The translations under genes were made by a program, and so were the position numbers. The notes under the pieces were generated by a model. That model saw only the letters and a list, made by a program, of their open reading frames with translations. It searched no databases and was not told the DNA's origin. Positions 58,087 to 64,000 of a stretch of DNA of 64,000 nt are shown in pieces. Position 1 is the stretch's first letter. Each line of letters starts with the position of its first letter. The stretch comes from Pontimonas sp. (GTDB lineage Bacteria; Actinomycetota; Actinomycetes; Actinomycetales; Microbacteriaceae), in NCBI GenBank assembly GCA_017857245.1, contig JAFMDO010000002.1:1-64000 (forward strand). Reading direction: 5' to 3'.

Positions 58087-59536
58087 TCCCCGTGGTTTCA
58101 TGAAATACACCGAGCGGGAGCTTCCCCCTCGCCGTCCGGTCGAAGTCCGCATTGGGGACTGGCGTGAAGTGTATGGGGCGGGTGACCCGGCGGCCCTCAC
58201 TCGCCAGGCCAGTAGGTGCATGGACTGTGGTGTGCCTTTCTGCCATGGGGGGTGCCCGCTGGGGAACCTGATCCCGGAGTGGAATGACCTCGTTCGTCGG
58301 GGCGACGGAAAAGCTGCCATCGAACGGCTCCACGAGACGAATAACTTCCCGGAATTCACGGGTCGGCTGTGTCCGGCCCCCTGCGAATCTTCCTGTGTGT
58401 TGAGCATCAACCAACCTGCGGTAACCATCAAAAACATCGAAGTGTCGATTATTGACCAAGCCTGGGCAAATGGGTGGGTTCAACCCGTCCCGCCGGATCG
58501 TCTCAGCGGGAAGACGGTCGCCATCGTGGGAAGCGGACCAGCAGGTCTGGCCGCCGCTCAACAGCTCACCAGGGTCGGGCACACTGTCGCGGTCTTTGAG
58601 CGTGACGACCGAATTGGTGGTCTGCTTCGCTATGGAATCCCCGACTTCAAGATGGAAAAGCACCACGTGGACCAACGGCTCGCCCAAATGCAGGCTGAGG
58701 GGACGCGGTTCCGGGCTGGCGTGGAGATCGGGCGGGACATCACGTGGGAAGACCTGTCTGAGCGATACGACGCTGTCGTGGTGGCTACCGGTGCGAACGT
58801 GCCGCGGGAACTAGATATTCCTGGGCGCGATTTGCTTGGGGTGCATCACGCCATGGACTACCTGACGCCGGCCAACCACGTGCAGGCTGGCGACTCCGTG
58901 ACCGCTCCGCTGACAGCCGAAGGCAAGCACGTCGTCATTCTTGGAGGTGGTGATACCGGAGCCGATTGTTTGGGCACCTCCCACCGCCAGTTAGCGCTCT
59001 CCAGCACCATGCTGGCCATCGGGAAGAAACCCTCCACCGAGCGCACCGAGGATGCTCCCTGGCCACTGGACCCGGTGTTGTTCGAGGTTCAGAGCGCTCA
59101 CGAAGAGGGAGGCAGCCGCGAATTCCTCGCCTCTACCGTCGAATTCCTGGGCAACGATGCGGGTGAAGTTCGCGCTGTTGTTGTCGCTGAGACCGAATAT
59201 CGTGATGGCGGCCGGCATCCCAAACCCGGCACCGAACAGGAAATTCCTGCGGACCTGGTGTTGTTGGCCTTGGGCTACCGGGGTGCTGAGCACCAAACCC
59301 TTACCGACCAGCTGGGGCTGGGTGTGGATAGCCTGGGAAACCTCGACCGCGCCAAGGACTATGCCACAGAGAAACCCGGGGTTTTCGTCGCGGGTGATGC
59401 TGGACGCGGAGCTTCCCTCATCGTATGGGCCATCGCCGAGGGTCGCGCCGTCGCGTCGCAGGTGGATGAGTTTTTGGAAGGCGATACGCTTTTACCCGCA
59501 CCCGTGAGCGCTTTCGACCGTCCGCTTCACGCCTAG
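58079..59536 (+). CDS. gltD: Glutamate synthase, small subunit
   Basis: Passes electrons from NAD(P)H to GltB. Cysteine clusters for 4Fe-4S centres are CMDCGVPFCHGGCP and CPAPCESSC. The FAD site is IVGSGPAGLAAAQQL, the NAD(P)H site is ILGGGDTGADCLGT, and AGDAGRGASLIVWAI closes the FAD domain. 485 aa. GTG 58079 lies within the gltB end. Confidence 0.97.
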   Translation: MADPRGFMKYTERELPPRRPVEVRIGDWREVYGAGDPAALTRQASRCMDCGVPFCHGGCPLGNLIPEWNDLVRRGDGKAAIERLHETNNFPEFTGRLCPAPCESSCVLSINQPAVTIKNIEVSIIDQAWANGWVQPVPPDRLSGKTVAIVGSGPAGLAAAQQLTRVGHTVAVFERDDRIGGLLRYGIPDFKMEKHHVDQRLAQMQAEGTRFRAGVEIGRDITWEDLSERYDAVVVATGANVPRELDIPGRDLLGVHHAMDYLTPANHVQAGDSVTAPLTAEGKHVVILGGGDTGADCLGTSHRQLALSSTMLAIGKKPSTERTEDAPWPLDPVLFEVQSAHEEGGSREFLASTVEFLGNDAGEVRAVVVAETEYRDGGRHPKPGTEQEIPADLVLLALGYRGAEHQTLTDQLGLGVDSLGNLDRAKDYATEKPGVFVAGDAGRGASLIVWAIAEGRAVASQVDEFLEGDTLLPAPVSAFDRPLHA

Positions 59537-59549
59537 ACAAAAGGAATCC

Positions 59550-60998
59550 ATGAGACGCGCCAAAATCGTTGCAACGCTCGGCCCCGCAACAGCCAGCTAT
59601 GACAACATCAGATCACTCCTGGATGCTGGTGCCGATGTACTTCGCATGAACCTTTCCCACGGATCCCACGACGTTCACGAAGAGATCTATGCCAACGTTC
59701 GGCGGGCCGCGGAAGATGCCAACAAGCCCGTCGGCGTCCTCGTCGACCTGCAGGGACCAAAAATCCGGTTGGAAAAATTTGCTGACGGTCCGCACGAGCT
59801 CAGTGATGGCGACACCTTTACCATCACCACTCGGGACGTCGAGGGCACCAAAGAGCTGGTTGGAACGACCTATAAGGGCTTGCCAGGTGACGTCGAAGCC
59901 GGTGACACCCTGCTGATTGATGACGGCAAGATCCGCTTGGAAGCGGTTAGCGTGGGGGCCGAGGACGTTGTCACGAAGGTGATTGTGGGGGGGATGGTTT
60001 CCAACAACAAGGGCATCAACCTTCCCGGCGTCGCAGTGTCCGCTCCTGCGCTCTCCGAAAAAGACGAGGATGACCTGCGGTGGGGCTTGGCCCTGGGCTG
60101 TGACTTCATTGCTTTGAGCTTTGTGCGTAACGCTTCCGATGCCATCAGGGTCCGCGAGATAATGCGGGAAGAGGGTCGCACCTGCCCGATTATCGCCAAA
60201 ATTGAGAAGCCTCAAGCTGTCGAAGCTCTCGAAGAAATTATTGACGCCTTCGATGCGATCATGGTTGCGCGGGGTGACCTGGGTGTTGAACTACCGCCGG
60301 AAACGGTGCCGATTGTCCAGAAGAAAGCGATTGAGCTGTGCCGCAGGATGGCCAAGCCGGTGATCGTTGCAACACAGATGCTCGAATCGATGATTGATTC
60401 CCCCGTGCCAACCCGAGCTGAAACTTCTGATGTAGCAAATGCTGTGCTTGACGGGGCCGACGCGGTGATGTTAAGCGGTGAAACTAGTGTGGGACAATTT
60501 CCCTCCATCACAGTGGCCACCATGGCGCGGATCCTCGAGTCCTCCGAAACTCACGGTCTCGACCGCATCCCACCCCTGGGCTCGAAGCCCCGGACTCAGG
60601 GCGGCGCGATCACCCTTGCTGCCGCTGAGGTTGCCGAATTTGTGGAGGCGAAGTTCCTGTGCGTCTTTACCGAGTCGGGTGACTCTGCCAGAAGAATGTC
60701 GAGGCTTCGCTCACGCATCCCGATGCTCGCCTTCAGCCCCTCCGAAGAAATACGTCGCAAGCTCTCGCTGGTGTGGGGGATTGACTCCTTTGCAGTGGCC
60801 CGGGTTACCCACACCGACGCAATGTATCCCCAGGTGGATCAGACCCTGTTAGAAAACAAGCTCGCCGCTGTGGGCGACAAAATTGTGGTCATCTCCGGTT
60901 CCCCTCCGGGAACTCCCGGATCCACCAACGATTTGCGCGTGCACGTCGTGGGAGATGCCGAACAGGGCGCCGCTCCTGCATGGCAAGAACCTGCTTAG
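59550..60998 (+). CDS. pyk: Pyruvate kinase
   Basis: Last step of glycolysis. RRAKIVATLGPATASYDNI, VDLQGPKIRLEKF, the active-site IMVARGDLGVELP and MLESMIDSPVPTRAETSDVANA are typical. 482 aa. ATG 59550 has AAAGGA upstream. The end points toward the tRNA-Leu gene on the other strand. Confidence 0.97.
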   Translation: MRRAKIVATLGPATASYDNIRSLLDAGADVLRMNLSHGSHDVHEEIYANVRRAAEDANKPVGVLVDLQGPKIRLEKFADGPHELSDGDTFTITTRDVEGTKELVGTTYKGLPGDVEAGDTLLIDDGKIRLEAVSVGAEDVVTKVIVGGMVSNNKGINLPGVAVSAPALSEKDEDDLRWGLALGCDFIALSFVRNASDAIRVREIMREEGRTCPIIAKIEKPQAVEALEEIIDAFDAIMVARGDLGVELPPETVPIVQKKAIELCRRMAKPVIVATQMLESMIDSPVPTRAETSDVANAVLDGADAVMLSGETSVGQFPSITVATMARILESSETHGLDRIPPLGSKPRTQGGAITLAAAEVAEFVEAKFLCVFTESGDSARRMSRLRSRIPMLAFSPSEEIRRKLSLVWGIDSFAVARVTHTDAMYPQVDQTLLENKLAAVGDKIVVISGSPPGTPGSTNDLRVHVVGDAEQGAAPAWQEPA

Positions 60999-61003
60999 AC
61001 AAT

Positions 61004-61089
61004 TGGTGCCGGATGTGGGATTTGAACCCACACGCCCTTTCGGACAAAGCATTTTGAGTGCTCCGCGTCTGCCATTCCGCCAATCCGGC
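61004..61089 (-). tRNA. tRNA-Leu(CAA)
   Basis: Read on the minus strand, the gene starts GCCGGAT (61089-61083) and ends ATCCGGC A CCA (61014-61004). All seven acceptor pairs match. The anticodon stem GAGCA/TGCTT encloses the loop CTCAAAA, so the anticodon is CAA (codon UUG). A long variable arm (GTCCGAAAGGGC) marks a class II tRNA. GTGGG TTCAAAT CCCAC is the T arm. 86 nt with an encoded CCA. Confidence 0.95.
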
Positions 61090-61123
61090 CAGTCGCACCA
61101 AGGTGCGCTACTAGACCATACCC

Positions 61124-61129
61124 TAGGCT
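61124..61129 (+). promoter_or_regulatory. Probable -10 box for leaderless pdtaR transcript
   Basis: TAGGCT lies 6 nt before GTG 61136. GCAGGG between them is a poor and too-close ribosome binding site, so a leaderless message is more likely. Confidence 0.42.
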
Positions 61130-61135
61130 TGCAGG

Positions 61136-61756
61136 GTGAGTGAAAACGAGAGCCCAGGCCCCCCCAAACGGCGTGTTGTGGTGGCCGAAGACGAGTCGTT
61201 GATTCGTATCGACATTGTCGAAACACTGCAGGACAACGGATTCGAGGTGGTTGCCGAAGCCGCAGACGGTGAAAAAGCTGTCGCGCTGGTGGAAGAGTTG
61301 AAACCAGACCTGGTGGTGATGGACGTGAAAATGCCGCTCCTCGATGGGATTTCTGCTGCGGAGATTATCAATCGTAAGAAATTGGCGCCCGTCGTCCTCC
61401 TGACTGCCTTTTCCCAGCGAGAACTTGTGGAGCGCGCGGCCGAAGCCGGGGCGCTCGCCTACGTGGTTAAACCCTTCGGGCCTAACGATCTCATCCCGGC
61501 GATCGAAGTCGCTCTTTCGCGCTACCAGCAGATTGAAGCTCTCGAGGAAGAAGTGAGCGACCTGGCCGAAAGGCTCGAGACGAGAAAAATCCTGGACCGC
61601 GCCAAAGGCATTCTTAACAACACGATGGGTTTGCCCGAACCGGAAGCCTTCCGCTGGATTCAGAAAGCTTCGATGGACCGCCGGCTAACAATGCGCGAGG
61701 TGGCGGAGACGGTGATCGGGCAACTGGCGGATAAATCCGACAACCCTGACATTTAG
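61136..61756 (+). CDS. pdtaR: ANTAR-domain response regulator (PdtaR type)
   Basis: Transcription antiterminator that binds RNA when phosphorylated. The receiver domain (about residues 14-130) has AEDESLIR for the acidic pocket, the phospho-acceptor Asp in LVVMDVKMP, and the conserved Lys in VVKPFGP. After a coiled coil the ANTAR domain follows (about 145-200), with ILDRAKGILNNTMGL and EAFRWIQKASM. 206 aa. No histidine kinase gene is adjacent; in mycobacteria the partner PdtaS is unlinked. The stop overlaps the convergent thioesterase gene by 4 bp. Confidence 0.95.
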   Translation: MSENESPGPPKRRVVVAEDESLIRIDIVETLQDNGFEVVAEAADGEKAVALVEELKPDLVVMDVKMPLLDGISAAEIINRKKLAPVVLLTAFSQRELVERAAEAGALAYVVKPFGPNDLIPAIEVALSRYQQIEALEEEVSDLAERLETRKILDRAKGILNNTMGLPEPEAFRWIQKASMDRRLTMREVAETVIGQLADKSDNPDI

Positions 61757-62184
61757 ACCCGCTGATCCTTCAGGAAGTTCGTCATTCGGACCGTCGAAAG
61801 CCGGCTGCCAGCTTCGTCGCGGACGGTGATTTGGTGAGTGGCGAGGCTTCGACCGAGCGAAAGTGCTTCGCAGGTCGCGGTGACGAGGCCCTCAGTGGCG
61901 GCCTTGGAGTGGGTCGCATTGATTTCGATTCCCACCGCAATCCGACCAGGTCCTGCGTGAATGGCGGAGGACATCGAACCGAGAGATTCGGCTAAGACCA
62001 CGTGGGCGCCGCCGTGGAGGAGGCCGATCACTTGGCGATTGCCCTCCACCGGCATCGTCGCTACGGACCGCTCTGCTCCGAGTTCCAGAAACTCAATGCC
62101 CATCTTCTTGGCTAGTTGGCCCCCACCGGTCTCGATAAGTCGGGCCACCAGCTCGGGGTCCATATTCGGAGGGAAGAGAGACAT
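61753..62184 (-). CDS. PaaI-type hotdog-fold thioesterase
   Basis: Probably hydrolyses an aromatic or acyl-CoA thioester. 143 aa with GLLHGGAHVVLAESLGSMSS, the HGG motif and helix of the PaaI/YbgC-like hotdog fold, and GIEINATHSKAATEGLVTA in the second half. ATG 62184 is chosen because AGGAG lies 6 nt upstream; the frame runs further but enters polA. It is convergent with pdtaR and divergent from polA. The substrate cannot be read from the sequence. Confidence 0.9.
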   Translation of the reverse strand: MSLFPPNMDPELVARLIETGGGQLAKKMGIEFLELGAERSVATMPVEGNRQVIGLLHGGAHVVLAESLGSMSSAIHAGPGRIAVGIEINATHSKAATEGLVTATCEALSLGRSLATHQITVRDEAGSRLSTVRMTNFLKDQRV

Positions 62185-62214
62185 CGAGGCTCCTAGGCGT
62201 TTCGGCCAGCCCGA

Positions 62215-62220
62215 TAGGCT
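62215..62220 (+). promoter_or_regulatory. Probable -10 box for leaderless polA transcript
   Basis: TAGGCT lies exactly 6 nt before GTG 62227, and no Shine-Dalgarno site is seen. The divergent spacer also carries an inverted repeat AGGCTC (62187-62192) / GAGCCT (62221-62226). Confidence 0.42.
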
Positions 62221-62226
62221 GAGCCT

Positions 62227-64000
62227 GTGAGCGACAAGCCTACCTTGATGGTTATCGACGGGCACTCCCTTGCTTTCCGGGCTTTTTACGCGCTCCCCTT
62301 GGATAGTTTCGTGACTCCTGCCGGCCAGCACACCAACGCCATTCACGGGTTCATTTCGATGCTGTTGGGGCTCCTGAAAAAAGAGAACCCCACCCACCTT
62401 GCGGTTGCTTTCGATCTCTCCAGGTTTTCCTTCCGGACACGGATTTATCCCGAATACAAGGGCACTCGGGGAGAAACCCCCGCCGAGTTCATCGGACAGG
62501 TGCCGCTCTTGGAAGAAGCGCTCCACGCCATGGGTGTTGTCACGTTGACGAAGGAAGACTACGAAGCAGACGACATCCTCGCAACCCTTGCCACAACCGG
62601 CGCGAAAGAAGGATTCGAGGTGCTTGTGGTCTCGGGGGATCGAGACACTTTCCAGCTGGTCAACGATCAGGTTACGGTCCTGTATCCCAGTGCTCGCGGT
62701 GTGGCCGAGCTCAAGCGATACACCCCCGCCGCCGTAGTGGAGCGCTACGGCGTGAAGCCCCACCAATACCCTGAAATTGCCGCCCTGGTCGGTGAAACCA
62801 GTGACAATCTCATCGGGATCGACAAGGTGGGCGAGAAAACCGCGGTGAAATGGATCACCCAGTATGGGTCTTTGGACGCCGTTCTAGCGGCGGCCGAGGA
62901 TATTCCCGGTGTCGTCGGGAACAACCTTCGGGAGCAAAGAGATCGAGCGGTTTTGAACCGGCAGCTCAACCACCTCTTGACCGATGTTGATTTAGGGGTT
63001 CAGCTGCCTGATTTGGCCCGCGGCGAGATCGACGCGTCCGCGGTGACCGAAGTCTTTACCAAGCTCGCGTTTAGAACACTTAAAGACCGGGTTTTGACAC
63101 TGGCGGGCGCCGATAACATCCCCGAGCCTCCAGCGCATTCGCCGGCAACGGTGTCTTTACCCTTGGATCAGACCACCGTGGACGAGGAGCTCTCCAAGTG
63201 GCTGTCCTCCCGCGAGGGGGAAGCCATCGGTGTCACCGTCCGCCACAGTGGGGGAGTGGTTTTGGAGATTGGACTGGCCCACGGCGATTCCGCCCTCCGG
63301 GTTCCCTGGATTCGGGGTGGCCAAGATCATCTCCCTCTCGCCCACGCGCTGACTCGTCATGACCACCGGTGGGTCTATTTTCACGCCAAACCACAACTGG
63401 GCGCTCTTGCGGACGTTGGGGTGGCAGCAGTTTCTCCTTCGGGGGACGGGCACCTGGCGGCCTGGCTGCAGAAACCCGCCGGCAAAACCAGGGGCTTTGC
63501 CGAACTGGTGCAAGAATTTGTGGGAGTGGAACTCCCCACCCCTCGAGCCGACCAACTGCTACCGGAAGAGAATGCCGCCGGTGTGGGAGGGGAGGCGTGG
63601 TGTGCTCTGGGGTTGTGGACGCAACTAGAGGCGTCGCTTGATGCCGGGTCTCGAGGGATTCTGGAATCGATGGAATTGCCTCTGGTTTCCGTGCTCGCAG
63701 GAATGGAGCGGCGGGGGATCGGCAGCGACAAAGAGGAATTGGAGGAGTTGGATAAATCTCTCGCCACGGATGTGTCCGCCCATGAAGCGGCAGCTTTCGC
63801 CGCGCTAGGACACGTAGTGAACCTGGGGTCACCTAAACAACTGCAAACAGTGTTGTTTGACGAGTTGAACATGCCCAAAACCCGTGCTACCAAGACCGGA
63901 TACACCACCGACGCTCAAGCCCTCGGCGAGTTGCAGCTCACCAATCCCCACCCTTTTCTTGACTCGTTACTGCGACACCGGGACGCAACCAAGTTGCGAC
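62227..64000 (+). CDS. polA: DNA polymerase I (partial, 3' end outside window)
   Basis: Repair and Okazaki-fragment polymerase. The 5' nuclease domain (residues 1-290) has LMVIDGHSLAFRAFYALP, YKGTRGETP, EADDILATLA, VSGDRDTFQLV and GETSDNLIGIDKVGEKTA. The following 3'-5' exonuclease-like region lacks the DxE motif, so proofreading is probably lost, as in other actinobacterial Pol I. The polymerase domain begins near residue 475 (SMELPLVSVLAGMERRGI) and is cut at about residue 591. GTG 62227 follows a TAGGCT box by 6 nt. Confidence 0.96.
   Translation, partial: MSDKPTLMVIDGHSLAFRAFYALPLDSFVTPAGQHTNAIHGFISMLLGLLKKENPTHLAVAFDLSRFSFRTRIYPEYKGTRGETPAEFIGQVPLLEEALHAMGVVTLTKEDYEADDILATLATTGAKEGFEVLVVSGDRDTFQLVNDQVTVLYPSARGVAELKRYTPAAVVERYGVKPHQYPEIAALVGETSDNLIGIDKVGEKTAVKWITQYGSLDAVLAAAEDIPGVVGNNLREQRDRAVLNRQLNHLLTDVDLGVQLPDLARGEIDASAVTEVFTKLAFRTLKDRVLTLAGADNIPEPPAHSPATVSLPLDQTTVDEELSKWLSSREGEAIGVTVRHSGGVVLEIGLAHGDSALRVPWIRGGQDHLPLAHALTRHDHRWVYFHAKPQLGALADVGVAAVSPSGDGHLAAWLQKPAGKTRGFAELVQEFVGVELPTPRADQLLPEENAAGVGGEAWCALGLWTQLEASLDAGSRGILESMELPLVSVLAGMERRGIGSDKEELEELDKSLATDVSAHEAAAFAALGHVVNLGSPKQLQTVLFDELNMPKTRATKTGYTTDAQALGELQLTNPHPFLDSLLRHRDATKLR

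Noticed and set aside
57641..58687. Long minus-strand open frame (348 codons) opposite gltB/gltD
   Set aside because: It lies wholly antisense to clearly identified, intact gltB and gltD, and its translation is low-complexity Pro/Arg-rich with no recognisable motif.
62187..62226. Operator formed by the AGGCTC/GAGCCT inverted repeat between the thioesterase gene and polA
   Set aside because: Only 6 bp per arm over a 28-bp spacer, and partly explained by the TAGGCT box itself; could be chance.
62185..62766. N-terminal extension of the minus-strand thioesterase into polA
   Set aside because: The added residues run antisense to the conserved 5' nuclease domain of polA, and the ATG at 62184 has its own AGGAG site and yields the normal family length.
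1..64000. CRISPR arrays, insertion sequences, transposases, toxin-antitoxin pairs or complete phage genes
   Set aside because: None seen: no regularly spaced repeats and no transposase, integrase or Cas proteins in any frame of this window.

Overview
The window is almost entirely the core chromosome of a high-GC actinobacterium. Gene order and protein type fit the order Micrococcales, probably a streamlined member of the family Microbacteriaceae. This is inferred from the protein families and from synteny with actinobacterial loci (thrS-HIT-pdxST-yebC-ruvCAB-secDF-relA, pyrRBC-carAB-pyrF-mIHF/gmk-rpoZ-coaBC-metK-priA-fmt-rsmB-rpe, his-trp-lgt-gltBD-pyk, pdtaR-polA); no species is named. GTG starts are frequent, genes commonly overlap by 4-14 bp, and intergenic gaps are tiny.

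Layout. (1) 1-684 is the only accessory-looking piece. It holds the end of one small acidic protein gene, a second related gene directly behind it in the same frame, short repeats, and the 3' half of a tRNA-Val(GAC) gene with no 5' half, as expected at the end of an element integrated into a tRNA gene. (2) 700-13252, plus strand: thrS, a HIT phosphorylase, PLP synthase pdxST, yebC, Holliday junction genes ruvCAB, the Sec accessory genes yajC-secD-secF, and a bifunctional RSH (p)ppGpp enzyme. (3) 13231-15833, minus strand: an unrecognised protein, a DUF349 protein and a membrane-anchored cyclophilin. (4) 15900-27689, plus strand: rarA, rpsD, a 54-aa protein, alaS, ruvX, mltG, the shikimate genes aroE-C-K-B-Q, efp and nusB. 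(5) 27690-44756: a pyrimidine operon headed by pyrR behind a PyrR-box leader, then a fused mIHF-guanylate kinase, rpoZ, coaBC, metK, a degenerate priA, fmt, rsmB and rpe. (6) 44753-60998: an FKBP isomerase, hisE-G-F-I, trpE-C-B-A with two small membrane proteins, lgt, glutamate synthase gltBD and pyruvate kinase. (7) 61004-64000: tRNA-Leu(CAA) on minus, the ANTAR response regulator pdtaR, a PaaI-like thioesterase on minus, and polA running off the right end.

The genes form complete or nearly complete modules: shikimate to chorismate (last steps), UMP synthesis (pyrD is not here), tryptophan from chorismate (trpD, and trpG if separate, are not here), part of histidine synthesis, and GS-GOGAT nitrogen entry. 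The points most worth a second look are the tRNA-Val half-site with its tandem acidic paralogues, the mIHF-Gmk fusion, the PyrR box next to the pyrR ribosome binding site, and a repeated promoter layout in which a TANNNT box lies 6-7 nt before a start codon, suggesting many leaderless mRNAs. I saw no CRISPR array, insertion sequence or complete prophage, and nothing I could defend as a wholly new multi-gene system.
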